Shown here in pieces: positions 25,641 through 37,433 of a stretch of DNA of 64,000 nucleotides; position 1 is the stretch's first letter; each line of letters starts with the position of its first letter. Below the pieces are notes generated by a model. That model made no database searches, was not told where the DNA came from, and worked only from the letters and a program-made list of their open reading frames with translations. Where the stretch lies: contig NC_079877.1 of NCBI RefSeq assembly GCF_029227915.1, positions 35,243,851-35,307,850 of the forward strand, read 5' to 3'. The stretch comes from Hydractinia symbiolongicarpus. Lineage: Eukaryota > Cnidaria > Hydrozoa > Anthoathecata > Hydractiniidae. The translations under genes were made by a program, and so were the position numbers.

Positions 25641-27872
25641 AAAACTACAAGTCTCATGCGTTTTAGTGGTGAAAAGATAATTTAAAAAATCGTTTTGGAA
25701 ATGAGTTTACTCACAGGGTACTTTCTTTGTATACTTTTGACTATACGGGCCGAGTCCGGGATTTACGGGAAATCGCAGGTTTTCGTTTGCCGGCGATTAA
25801 ACTTCTTTTATTCAGCGTCTCATCAAAAATGAAAACATTTTTGAAAACTACAAGTCTCATGCGTTTTAGTGGTGAAAAAATAATTTAAAAATTCGTTCGG
25901 GAAATGAGTTTACTCACTGGGTACTTTTCTTGTATACTTTTGACTATCCGGGCCGAGTCCGGGATTTACGGGAAATCGCGGGTTTTCGTTTGCCGGCGAT
26001 TAAACTTCTTTCATTCAGCGTCTCATCAAAAATGAAAACATTTTTGAAAACTACAAGTCTCATGCGTTTTAGTGGTGAAAAAATAATTTAAAATATCGTT
26101 CGGGAAATGAGTTTACTCCCTGGGTACTTTCTTTGTATACTTTTGATTATACGGGCCGAGTCCGGGGTTTACGGGAAATGGTGGGTTTTAGTTTGCCGGC
26201 GATTAAACTTCTTTTATTCAGCGTCTCATCAAAAATGAAAACATATTTGAAAGCTACAAGTCTCATGCGTTTTAGTGGTGAAAAGATAATTTAAAAAATC
26301 GTTTTGGAAATGAGTTTACTCACAGGGTACTTTCTTTGTATACGTTCGACTATACGGGCCAAGCCCGGGATTTACGGGAAATCGCGGGTTTTCGTTTGCC
26401 GGCGATTAAACCACTTTCATTAAGCGTCTCATCAAAAATGAAAACATTTCTGAAAACTACAAGTCTCATGCGTTTTAGTGGTGAAAAAATAATTAAAAAA
26501 ATCGTTTGGGAAATGTGTTTACTCCCTGGGTACTTTCTTTGTATACTTTTGATTATACGGGCCGAGTCCGGGGTTTACGGGAAATGGCGGTTTTAGTTTG
26601 CCGGCGATTAAACTTCTTTCATTCAGCGTCTCATCAAAAATGAAAACATTTTTGAAAACTACAAGTCTCATGCGTTTTAGTGGTGAAAAAATAATTTAAA
26701 AAATCGTTCGAGAAATGAGTTTACTCCCTGGGTACTTTCTTTGTATACTTTTGATTATACGGGCCGAGTCCGGGGTTTACGGGAAATGGCGGGTTTTAGT
26801 TTGCCGGCGATTAAACTTCTTTTATTCAGCGTCTCATCAAAAATGAAAACATTTTTGAAAACTACAAGTCTCATGTGTTTTAGTGGTGAAAAGATAATTT
26901 AAAAAATCGTTTTGGAAATGAGTTTACTCACAGGGTACTTTCTTTGTATACATTCGACTATACGGGCCAAGCCCGGGATTTACGGGAAATCGCGGGTTTT
27001 CGTTTGCCGGCGATTAAACCACTTTCATTAAGCGTCTCATCAAAAATGAAAATATTTCTGAAAACTACAAGTCTCATGCGCTTTAGTGGTGATAAAATAA
27101 TTAAAAAAATCGTTTGGGAAATGAGTTTACTCCCTGGGTACTTTCTTTGTATACTTTTGACTATACAGGCCGAGTCCAGGATTTACGGGAAATCGCGGGT
27201 TCTCGTTTGCCGGCGATTAAACTTCTTTTACTCAGCGTCTCATCAAAAATGATAACATTTTTAAAAACTACAAGTCTCATGGGCTTTAGTAGTGAAATAA
27301 TAATTTAAAAAATCGTTTGGAAAGTTAGTTTACTCCCTGGGTACTTTCTTTGTATACTTTTGACTATACGGGCCGAGTCCGGGATTTACGGGAAATCGCA
27401 GGTTTTCGTTTGCCGGCGATTAAACTTCTTTTATTCAGCGTCTCATCAAAAATGAAAACATTTTTGAAAACTAAAAGTCTTATGCGTTTTAGTGGTGAAA
27501 AAATGAATTAAAAAATCGTTCGGGAAATGTGTTTACTCCCTGGGTACTATCTTTGTATACTTTTGACTAAACGGGCCAAGCCCGGGATTTACGGGAAATC
27601 GCGGGTTTTTGTTTGCCGGCGATTAAACTTCTTTTATTCAGCGTCTCATCAAAAATGAAAACATTTTTGAAAACTACAAGTCTCATGCGTTTTAGTGGTG
27701 AAAAAATAATTTAAAAATTCGTTCGGGAAATGAGTTTACTCACTGGGTACTTTCCTTGTATACTTTTGACTATCCGGGCCGTGTCCGGGATTTACGGGAA
27801 ATCGCGGGTTTTCGTTTGCCGGCGATTAAACTTCTTTCATACAGCGTCTCATCAAAAATGAAAACATTTTTG
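25641..27872 (+). repeat. 2,232-bp (11-monomer) duplication, copy 2
   Basis: This is the tandem second copy. The one difference I found is C at 25378 against T at 27610 (GGGTTTTCG versus GGGTTTTTG). Similarity to the unit start runs on to about 27965, where GTATACGTTTGAC replaces GTATACTTTTGAC. Confidence 0.92.
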
Positions 27873-28886
27873 AAAACTACAAGTCTCATGCGTTTTAGTG
27901 GTGAAAAGATAATTTAAAAAATCGTTTTGGAAATGAGTTTACTCACAGGGTACTTTCTTTGTATACGTTTGACTATACGGGCCAAGCCCGGGATTTACGG
28001 GAAATTGCGGGTTTTCGTTTGCCGGCGATTAAACCACTTTCATTAAGGGTCTCATCAAAAATGAAAACATTTCTGAAAACTACAAGTCTCATGCGTTTTA
28101 GTGGTGAAAAAATAATTAAAAAAATCGTTCGGGAAATGTGTTTACTCCCTGGGTACTTTCTTTGTATACTATTGATTATACGGGCCGAGTCCGGGGTTTA
28201 CAGGAAATGGCGGGTTTTAGTTTGCCGGCGATTAAACTTCTTTCATTCAGCGTCTCATCAAAAATGAAAACATTTTTGAAAACTACAAGTCCCATGCGTT
28301 TTAGTGGTGAAAAAATAATTTAAAAAATCGTTCGGGAAATGAGTTTACTCCCTGGGTACTTTCTTTGTATACTTTTGATTATACGGGCCGAGTCCGGGGT
28401 TTACGGGAAATGGCGGGTTTTAGTTTGCCGGCGATTAAACTTCTTTTATTCAGCGTCTCATCAAAAATGAAAACATTTTTGAAAACTACAAGTCTCATGC
28501 GTTTTAGTGGTGAAAAAATAATTTATAATATCGTTCGGGAAATGAGTTTACTCCCTGGGTACTTTCTTTGTATACTTTTGATTATACGGGCCGAGTCCGG
28601 GGTTTACGGGAAATGGCGGGTTTTAGTTTGCCGGCGATTAAACTTCTTTCATTCAGCGTCTCATCAAAAATGAAAACATTTTTAAAAACTACAAGTCTCA
28701 TGCGTTTTAGTGGTGAAAAAATAATTTATAATATCGTTCGGGAAATGAGTTTACTCCCTGGGTACTTTCTTTGTATACTTTTGATTATACGGGCCGAGTC
28801 CGGGGTTTACGGGAAATGGCGGGTTTTAGTTTGCCGGCAATTAAACTTCTTTTATTCAGCGTCTTATCAAAAATGAAAACATTTTC
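27872..28886 (+). repeat. 1,015-bp (5-monomer) duplication, copy 1
   Basis: This matches 28887-29514 and beyond at offset 1,015. Shared variants are GTATACGTTTGAC, AAATTGCGGG, ATTAAGGGTCTC, ACTATTGATTATACGGG, TTTACAGGAAATGG and AAGTCCCATGCG. Two consecutive monomers near 28,500-28,740 also share AATTTATAATATCG. Confidence 0.85.
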
Positions 28887-29514
28887 GAAAACTACAAGTC
28901 TCATGCGTTTTAGTGGTGAAAAGATAATTTAAAAAATCGTTTTGGAAATGAGTTTACTCACAGGGTACTTTCTTTGTATACGTTTGACTATACGGGCCAA
29001 GCCCGGGATTTACGGGAAATTGCGGGTTTTCGTTTGCCGGCGATTAAACCACTTTCATTAAGGGTCTCATCAAAAATGAAAACATTTCTGAAAACTACAA
29101 GTCTCATGCGTTTTAGTGGTGAAAAAATAATTAAAAAAATCGTTCGGGAAATGTGTTTACTCCCTGGGTACTTTCTTTGTATACTATTGATTATACGGGC
29201 CGAGTCCGGGGTTTACAGGAAATGGCGGGTTTTAGTTTGGCGGCGATTAAACTTCTTTCATTCAGCGTCTCATCAAAAATGAAAACATTTTTGAAAACTA
29301 CAAGTCCCATGCGTTTTAGTGGTGAAAAAATAATTTAAAAAATCGTTCGGGAAATGAGTTTACTTCCTGGGTACTTTCTTTGTATACTTTTGATTATGCG
29401 GGCCGAGTCCGGGGTTTACGGGAAATGGCGGGTTTTAGTTTGCCGGCGATTAAACTTCTTTTATTCAGCGTCTCATCAAAAATGAAAACATTTTTGAAAA
29501 CTACAAGTCTCATG
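28887..29514 (+). repeat. 1,015-bp duplication, copy 2 (partial)
   Basis: About three monomers of the preceding unit are repeated. Copy 2 has private changes: TTTGGCGGCG at about 29240, TTACTTCCTGGG and GATTATGCGGG. Divergence begins at 29515, where ATGTGTTTTAG and GAAAAGATAA replace ATGCGTTTTAG and GAAAAAATAA. Confidence 0.8.
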
Positions 29515-29957
29515 TGTTTTAGTGGTGAAAAGATAATTTAAAAAATCTTTTTGCAAATGAGTTTACTCACAGGGTACTTTCTTTGTATACTTTTGACTAT
29601 ACAGGCCGAGTCCGGGATTTACGGGAAATCGCGGGTTCTCGTTTGCCGGCGATTAAACTTCTTTTATTCAGCGTCTCATCAAAAATGATAACATTTTTAA
29701 AAACTACAAGTCTCATGGGCTTTAGTGGTGAAATAATAATTTAAAAAATCGTTTGGAAAGTTAGTTTACTCCCTGGGTACTTTCTTTGTATACTTTTGAC
29801 TATACAGGCCGAGTCCGGGATTTACGGGAAATAGCAGGTTTTCGTTTGCCGGCGATTAAACTTCTTTTATTCAGCGTCTCATCAAAAATGAAAATATTTT
29901 TGAAAACTAAAAGTCTTATGCGTTTTAGTGGTGAAAAAATGAATTAAAAAATCGTTC

Positions 29958-30107
29958 GGGAAATGTGTTTACTCCCTGGGTACTATCTTTGTATACTTTT
30001 GACTATATTAAACTTCTTTTATTCAGCGTCTCATCAGAAATGAAAACATTTTTGAAAACTACAAGTCTCATGCGTTTTAGTGGTGAAAAAAAAAAAAAAA
30101 ATCGTTC
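29958..30107 (+). repeat. Truncated monomer with 51-bp internal deletion (first)
   Basis: GACTAT joins directly to ATTAAAC at 30006/30007. The 51-bp GC-rich core that normally lies between them (from ACGGGCC to GCCGGCG) is missing, so the unit is 150 bp. It therefore lacks the GC hairpin and the GCCGGC site. The same junction recurs at 37049/37050. Confidence 0.92.
30086..30101 (+). repeat. Expanded A-run, 16 A
   Basis: The A-rich tail has become a pure run of 16 A in place of the usual GAAAAAATAATTTAAAAAATCG. The matching run at 37129-37145 has 17 A. The one-base change between otherwise matching copies is typical of slippage. Confidence 0.9.
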
Positions 30108-30461
30108 GGGAAATGAGTTTACTCCCTGGGTACTTTCTTTGTATATATTCGACTATACGGGCCAAATCCGGGATTTATGGGAAATCGCCGGATTTCGTTT
30201 GCCGGCGATTAAACCTCTTTCATTAGGCGTCTCATCAAAAATGAAAACATTTTTCAAAACTACAAGTCTCATGCGTTTTAGTGGTGAAAAAATAATTTAA
30301 AAAATCGTTCGAGAAATGAGTTTACTCCCTGGGTACTTTCTTTGTATACTTTTGATTATACGGGCCGAGTCCGGGGTTTACGGGAAATGGCGGGTTTTAG
30401 TTTGCCGGCGATTAAACTTCTTTTTTTCAGCGTCTCATCAAAAATGAAAACATTTTTGAAA

Positions 30462-31273
30462 ACTACAAGTCTGATGCGTTTTAATGGTGAAAAGATAATT
30501 TAAAAATTCGTTTTGGAAATGAGTTTACTCACAGGGTACTTTCTTTGTATACATTCGACTATACGGGCCAAGCCCGGGATTTACGGGAAATCGCGGGTTT
30601 TTGTTTGCCGGCGATTAAACCACTTTCATTAAGCGTCTCATCAAAAATGAAAATATTTCTGAAAACTACAAGTCTCATGCGATTTACTGGTGAAAAAATA
30701 ATTGAAAAAATCGTTTGGGAAATGAGTTTACTCCCTGGGTACTTTCTTTGTATACTTTTGACTATACGGGCCGAGTCCGGGATTTACGGGAAATCGCGGG
30801 TTTTCGTTTGCCGGCGATTAAACTTCTTTTATTCAGCGTCTCATCAAAAATGATAACATTTTTAAAAACTACAAGTCTGATGCGTTTTAATGGTGAAAAG
30901 ATAATTTAAAAAATCGTTTTGGAAATGAGTTTACTCACAGGGTACTTTCTTTGTATACATTCGACTATACGGGCCAAGCCCGGGATTTACGGGAAATCGC
31001 GGGTTTTTGTTTGCCGGCGATTAAACCACTTTCATTAAGCGTCTCATCAAAAATGAAAATATTTCTGAAAACTACAAGTCTCATGCGATTTACTGGTGAA
31101 AAAATAATTGAAAAAATCGTTTGGGAAATGAGTTTACTCCCTGGGTACTTTCTTTGTATACTTTTGACTATACGGGCCGAGTCCGGGATTTACGGGAAAT
31201 CGCGGGTTTTCGTTTGCCGGCGAATAAACTTCTTTTATTCAGCGTCTCATCAAAAATGATAACATTTTTAAAA
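30462..31273 (+). repeat. 406-bp (2-monomer) tandem duplication
   Basis: Copies span about 30462-30867 and 30868-31273. Both contain TCTGATGCGTTTTAATGG, GGGTTTTTGTTTGCC, AAATATTTCTG, GCGATTTACTGGTG and AATAATTGAAAAAATCG. The related regions near 32.8 and 37.6 kb have only one copy. Boundaries are accurate to a few tens of bases. Confidence 0.8.
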
Positions 31274-33770
31274 ACTACAAGTCTCATGGGCTTTAGTGGT
31301 GAAATAATAATTTAAAAAATCGTTTGGCAAGTTAGTTTACTCCCTGGGTACTTTCTTTGTATACTTTTGACTATACGGGCCGAGTCCGGGATTTACGGGA
31401 AATCGCAGGTTTTCGTTTGCCGGCGATTAAACTTCTTTTATTCAGCGTCTCATCAAAAATGAAAACATTTTTGAAAACTAAAAGTCTCATGCGTTTTAGT
31501 GGTGAAAAAATGAATTAAAAAATCGTTCGGGAAATGAGTTTACTCACTGGGTACTATCTTTGTATACTTTTGACTATACGGGCCAAGCCCGGGATATACG
31601 GGAAATCGCGGGTTTTCGTTTGCCGGCGATTAAACTTCTTTTATTCAGCGTCTCATCAGAAATGAAAACATTTTTGAAAACTACAAGTCTCATGCGTTTT
31701 AGTGGTGAAAAAAAAATTAAAAAATCTTTCGGGAAATGAGTTTACTCCCTGGGTACTTTCTTTGTATACTTTTGACTATACGGGCCAAGCCCGGGATTTA
31801 CGGGAAATCGCGGGTTTTCCTTTGCCGGCGATTAATTTTCTTTTATTCAGCGTCTCATCAAAAATGAAAACATTTTTGAAAACTACAAGTCCCATGCGTT
31901 TTAGTGGCGAAAAAAAAATTTAAAAAATCGTTCGGGAAATGAGTTTACTCCCAGGGTACTTTCTTTGTATACATTCGACTATGCGAGCCAAGCCCGGGAT
32001 TTACGGGAAATCGCGGGTTTTCGTTTGCCGGCGATTAAACCTCTTTCATTAAGAGTCTCATCAAAAATAAAAACATTTTTGAAAACTACAAGTCTTATGC
32101 GTTTAGTGGTAAAAAAATAATATAAAAAATCGTTCGGGAAATGAGTTCACTCCCTGGGTACTTTCTTTGTATACTTTTGACTATACGGGCCGAGTCCGGG
32201 GTTTACGGGAAGTGGCGGGTTTTCGTTTGCCGGCGATTAAACTTCTTTTATTCAGCGTTTCATCAAAAATGAAAACATTTTTGAAAACTACAAGTCTCAT
32301 GCGTTTTATTGGTGAAAAAATAATTTAAAAAATCGTTCGGGAAATGAGTTTACTCCCTGGGTACTTTCTTTGTATACTTTTTCCTATACGGGCCAAGCCC
32401 GGGATTTACGGGAAATCGCGGGTTTTCGTTTGCCGGCGATTAAACTTCTTTTATTCAGCGTCTCATCAAAAATGAAAACATTTTTAAAAACTACAGGTCT
32501 TATGCGTTTTAGTGGTAAAAAAAAATTTTAAAAATCGTTCGGGAAATGAGTTTACTCCCTGGGTACTTTCTTTGTATACATTCAACTATACGGGCCAAGC
32601 CCGGGATTTACGGGAAATGGCGGGTTTTAGTTTGCCGGCGATTAAACTTCTTTTTTTCAGCGTCTCATCAAAAATGAAAACATTTTTGAAAACTACAAGT
32701 CTGATGCGTTTTAATGGTGAAAAGATAATTTAAAAAATCGTTTTGGAAATGAGTTTACTCACAGGGTACTTTCTTTGTATACATTCGACTATACGGGCCA
32801 AGCCCGGGATTTACGGGAAATCGCGGTTTTTTGTTTGCCGGCGATTAAACCACTTTCATTAAGCGTCTCATCAAAAATGAAAATATTTCTGAAAACTACA
32901 AGTCTCATGCGATTTAGTGGTGAAAAAATAATTGAAAAAATCGTTTGGGAAATGAGTTTACTCCCTGGGTACTTTCTTTGTATACTTTTGACTATACGGG
33001 CCGAGTCCGGGATTTACGGGAAATCGCGGGTTTTCGTTTGCCGGCGATTAAACTTCTTTTATTCAGCGTCTCATCAAAATGATAACATTTTTAAAAACTA
33101 CAAGTCTCATGGGCTTTAGTGGTGAAATAATAATTTAAAAAATCGTTTGGCAAGTTAGTTTACTCCCTGGGTACTTTCTTTGTATACTTTTGACTATACG
33201 GGCCGAGTCCGGGATTTACGGGAAATCGCAGGTTTTCGTTTGCCGGCGATTAAACTTCTTTTATTCAGCGTCTCATCAAAAATGAAAACATTTTTGAAAA
33301 CTAAAAGTCTCATGCGTTTTAGTGGTGAAAAAATGAATTAAAAAATCGTTCGGGAAATGAGTTTACTCACTGGGTACTATCTTTGTATACTTTTGACTAT
33401 ACGGGCCAAGCCCGGGATATACGGGAAATCGCGGGTTTTCGTTTGCCGGCGATTAAACTTCTTTTATTCAGCGTCTCATCAGAAATGAAAACATTTTTGA
33501 AAACTACAAGTCTCATGCGTTTTAGTGGTGAAAAAAAAATTAAAAAATCTTTCGGGAAATGAGTTTACTCCCTGGGTACTTTCTTTGTATACTTTTGACT
33601 ATACGGGCCAAGCCCGGGATTTACGGGAAATCGCGGGTTTTCCTTTGCCGGCGATTAATTTTCTTTTATTCAGCGTCTCATCAAAAATGAAAACATTTTT
33701 GAAAACTACAAGTCCCATGCGTTTTAGTGGCGAAAAAAAAATTTAAAAAATCGTTCGGGAAATGAGTTTA

Positions 33771-33840
33771 CTCCCTGGGTACTTTCTTTGTATACTTTTG
33801 ACTATGCGAGCCAAGCCCGGGATTTACGGGAAGTGGCGGG
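33771..33840 (+). repeat. Chimeric monomer at a one-unit deletion junction
   Basis: ACTATGCGAGCCAAGCCCGG, typical of one monomer in the sister copies, continues into TTACGGGAAGTGGCGGG, which belongs to the next monomer in the sisters (31970-32220 and 38610-38850). Exactly one unit is missing, consistent with unequal exchange inside the core. Confidence 0.75.
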
Positions 33841-34769
33841 TTTTCGTTTGCCGGCGATTAAACTTCTTTTATTCAGCGTTTCATCAAAAATGAAAACATT
33901 TTTGAAAACTACAAGTCTCATGCGTTTTATTGGTGAAAAAATAATTTAAAAAATCGTTCGGGAAATGAGTTTACTCCCTGGGTACTTTCTTTGTATACTT
34001 TTGCCTATACGGGCCAAGCCCGGGATTTACGGGAAATCGCGGGTTTTCGTTTGCCGGCGATTAAACTTCTTTTATTCAGCGTCTCATCAAAAATGAAAAC
34101 ATTTTTAAAAACTACAGGTCTTATGCGTTTTAGTGGTAAAAAAAAATTTTAAAAATCGTTCGGGAAATGAGTTTACTCCCTGGGTACTTTCTTTGTATAC
34201 ATTCAACTATACGGGCCAAGCCCCGCATTTACGGGAAAACGCGGGATTTCGTTTGCCGGCGATTAAACCTCTTTCATTAAGCGTCTCATCAAAAATGAAA
34301 ACATTTTTGAAAATTACAAGTGTCATGCGTTTTTGTGGTGAAAAAATAATTTAAAAAATCGTTCGGGAAATGAGTTTACTCCCTGGGTACTTTCTTTGTA
34401 TACTTTTGACTATACGGGCCGAGTCCGGGATTTACGGGAAATCGCGGATTTTCGTATGCCGGCGATTAAACTTCTTTTATTCAGCGTCCCATCAAATATG
34501 AAAACATTTTTGAAAACTACAAGTGTCATGCGTTTAGTTGTAAAAAAATATTATAAAAAATCGTTCGGGAAATGAGTTTACTCCCAGGGTCCTTTCTTTG
34601 TATACTTTTGACTATACGGGCCCAGTCCGGGGTTTACGGGAAATGGCGGGTTTTCGTTTGCCGGCGATTAAACCTCTTTTATTCAGCGTCTCATCAAAAA
34701 TGAAAACATTTTTGAAAACTACAAGTCTCATGCGTTTTAGTGGTGAAAAGATAATTTAAAAAATCGTTT

Positions 34770-36797
34770 TGGAAATGAGTTTACTCACAGGGTACTTTTT
34801 TTGTATACATTCGACTATACGGGCCAATCCCGGGATTTACGGGAAATCGCGGGCTTTCATTTGCCGGCGATTAAACTACTTTCATTAAGCGTCTCATCAA
34901 AAATGAAAACATTTCTGAAAACTACAAGTCTCATGCATTTTAGTGGTGAAAAAATAATTTAAAATATCGTTCGGGAATTGAGTTTACTCACAGGGTACTT
35001 TCTTTGTATACATTCGACTATACGGGCCAAGCCCGGGACTTACGGGAAATCGCGGGTTTTCGTTTGCCGGCGATTAAACTTCTTTCATTAAGCGTCTCAT
35101 CAAAAATGAAAACATTTTTAAAAACTACAAGTCTCATGCGTTTTAGTGGTGAAAAAAAAAATTAAAAAATCGTTCGGGAAATGAGTTTACTCCCTGGGTA
35201 CTTTCTTTGTATACTTTCGACTATACGGGCCGAGTCCGGGATTTACGGGAAATCGCGGATTTTCGTTTGAGGGCAATTAAACTTCTTTTATTCAGCGTCT
35301 CATCAAAAATGAAAACGTTTTTGAAAACTACAAGTCTCATGCGTTTTAGTGGTAAAAAAATAATTTAAAAAATCGTTCGGGAAATGAGTTTACTCCCTGG
35401 GTACTTTTTTTGTATACTTTTGACTATACGGGCCGAGTCCGGGATTTACGGTAAATCGCGGATTTTCGTTTGCCGGCGATTAAACTTCTTTTATTCAGCG
35501 TCCCATCAAATATGAAAACATTTTTGAAAACTACAAGTCTCATGCGTTTAGTGGTAAAAAAATAATATAAAAAATCCTTCGGGAAATGAGTTTACTCCCA
35601 GGGTCCTTTCTTTGTATACTTTTGACTATACGGGCCTAGTCCGGGGTTTACGGGAAATGGCGGGTTTTCGTTTGCCGGCGATTAAACCTCTTTTATTCAG
35701 CGTGTCATCAAAAATGAAAACATTTTTGAAAACTACAAGTCTCATGCGTTTTAGTGGTGAAAAGATAATTTAAAAAATCGTTTTGGAAATGAGTTTACTC
35801 ACAGGGTACTTTCTTTGTATACATTTGACTATACGGGCCAAGCCCGGGATTTACGGGAAATCGTGGGCTTTCGTTTGCCGGCGATTAAACTACTTTAATT
35901 AAGCGTCTCATCAAAAATGAAAACATTTCTGAAAACTACAAGTCTCATGCATTTTAGTGGTGAAAAAATAATTTAAAATATCGTTCGGGAATTGAGTTTA
36001 CTCACAGGGTACTTTCTTTGTATACATTCGACTATACGGGCCAAGCCCGGGATTTACGAGAAATCGCGGGTTTTCGTTTGCCGGCGATTAAACATCTTTC
36101 ATTAAGCGTCTCATCAACAATGAAAACATTTTTAAAAACTACAAGTCTCATGCGTTTTAGTGGTGAAAAAAAAAATTAAAAAATCGTTCGGGAAATGAGT
36201 TTACTCCCTGGGTACTTTCTTTGTATACTTTCGACTATACGGGCCGAGTCCGGGATTTACGGGAAATCGCGGATTTTCGTTTGAGGGCGATTAAACTTCT
36301 TTTATTCAGCGTCTCATCAAAAATGAAAACGTTTTTGAAAACTACAAGTCGCATGCGTTGAAGTGGTGAAAAAATAATTTAAAAAATCGTTCGGGAAATG
36401 AGTTTACTCCCTGGGTACTTTCTTTGTATACTTTTGACTATACGGGCCGAGTCCGGGATTTACGGGAAATCGCGGATTTTCGTTTGCCGGCGATTAAACT
36501 TCTTTTATTCAGCGTCCCATCAAATATGAAAATATTTTTGAAAACTACAAGTCTCATGCGTTTAGTTGTAAAAAAATATTATAAAAAATCGTTCGGGAAA
36601 TGAGTTTACTCCCAGGGTCCTTTCTTTGTATACTTTTGACTATACGGGCCCAGTCCGGGGTTTACGGGAAATGGCGGGTTTTCGTTTGCCGGCGATTAAA
36701 CCTCTTTTATTCAGCGTCTCATCAAAAATGAAAACATTTTTGAAAACTACAAGTCTCATGCGTTTTAGTGGTGAAAAGATAATTTAAAAAATCGTTT
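34770..36797 (+). repeat. Third 5-mer HOR family, two units (2 x 1,014 bp)
   Basis: Five classes in order: TCGTTTTGG/CACAGGG with CTACTTTMATTAAG and ATGCATTTTAG; GGGAATTGAG with a long A tail; CTTTCGAC with GCGGATTTTCGTTTGAGGGC and AAAACGTTTTT; a unit with GTCCCATCAAATATG and GTTTAGTGGTAAAA or GTTTAGTTGTAAAA; and CCCAGGGTCC with GGGCCTAGTCC or GGGCCCAGTCC. The TTTGAGGGC marker falls at 35269 and 36283. Confidence 0.85.
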
Positions 36798-36840
36798 TGG
36801 AAATGAGTTTACTCACAGGGTACTTTCTTTGTTTACATTC

Positions 36841-36880
36841 GACTATACGGGCCAAGCCCGGGATTTACGGGAAATCGCAG
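36841..36880 (+). repeat. Chimeric junction joining the 5-mer family to block X
   Basis: TTTGTTTACATTCGAC and CCAAGCCCGGG, from the 5-mer family, are followed by TCGCAGGTTTTCGATTGCC, which matches the start of block X near 29830. The switch happens in a stretch common to both (GGGATTTACGGGAAAT), so the exact point cannot be fixed. Confidence 0.65.
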
Positions 36881-37000
36881 GTTTTCGATTGCCGGCGATT
36901 AAACTTCTTTTATTCAGCGTCTCATCAAAAATGAAAACATTTTTGAAAACTAAAAGTCTTATGCGTTTTAGTGGTGAAAAAATGAATTAAAAAATCGTTC

Positions 37001-37151
37001 GGGAAATGTGTTTACTCCCTGGGTACTATCTTTGTATACTTTTGACTATATTAAACTTCTTTTATTCAGCGTCTCATCAGAAATGAAAACATTTTTGAAA
37101 ACTACAAGTCTCATGCGTTTTAGTGGTGAAAAAAAAAAAAAAAAATCGTTC
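37001..37151 (+). repeat. Truncated monomer with 51-bp internal deletion (second)
   Basis: The GACTAT-ATTAAAC junction is identical to the one at 30006 and is followed by the same TCATCAGAAATG variant. The unit is 151 bp. Because the neighbours also match, the two truncated units descend from one event copied 7 kb away. Confidence 0.92.
37129..37145 (+). repeat. Expanded A-run, 17 A
   Basis: This is the counterpart of the 16-A run at 30086-30101, one base longer. Confidence 0.9.
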
Positions 37152-37433
37152 GGGAAATGAGTTTACTCCCTGGGTACTTTCTTTGTATATATTCGACTAT
37201 ACGGGCCAAATCCGGGATTTATGGGAAATCGCCGGATTTCGTTTGCCGGCGATTAAACCTCTTTCATTAGGCGTCTCATCAAAAATGAAAACATTTTTCA
37301 AAACTACAAGTCTCATGCGTTTTAGTGGTGAAAAAATAATTTAAAAAATCGTTCGAGAAATGAGTTTACTCCCTGGGTACTTTCTTTGTATACTTTTGAT
37401 TATACGGGCCGAGTCCGGGGTTTACGGGAAATG

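Larger units (their letters stand above)
29515..32619 (+). repeat. Satellite block X, recurring at 36.9-39.2 kb
   Basis: From about 29815 the sequence recurs near 36860, at offset 7,043-7,044 up to about 31.2 kb and 6,638 after it. The change of 406 reflects an extra 2-mer in this copy. Rare shared markers are the 51-bp-deleted monomer, the long A-run, CATTAGGCGTC, TTTTTTTCAGCG, TAATTTTCTTTTATTC, ACTATGCGAGCC and ATTAAGAGTC. Confidence 0.85.
32620..36878 (+). repeat. Super-repeat, copy 1
   Basis: This matches about 37434-41895. The offset is 4,814-4,815 up to about 33.8 kb and 5,017 after it, because this copy lacks one monomer. Shared rare markers include AGCCCCGCATTTACGGGAAAACG, TCCCATCAAATATG, GTTTAGTTGTAAAAAAATATTATAA, CCCAGGGTCC and GTTTGAGGGC. 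Confidence 0.82.
36879..37433 (+). repeat. Start of block X, second occurrence
   Basis: This corresponds to about 29835-30390. It includes a monomer with ACTAAAAGTCTTATGCG, the 51-bp-deleted unit, the long A-run and the CATTAGGCGTC monomer. No counterpart precedes 32620, so the super-repeat copies differ at their left ends. Confidence 0.75.
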
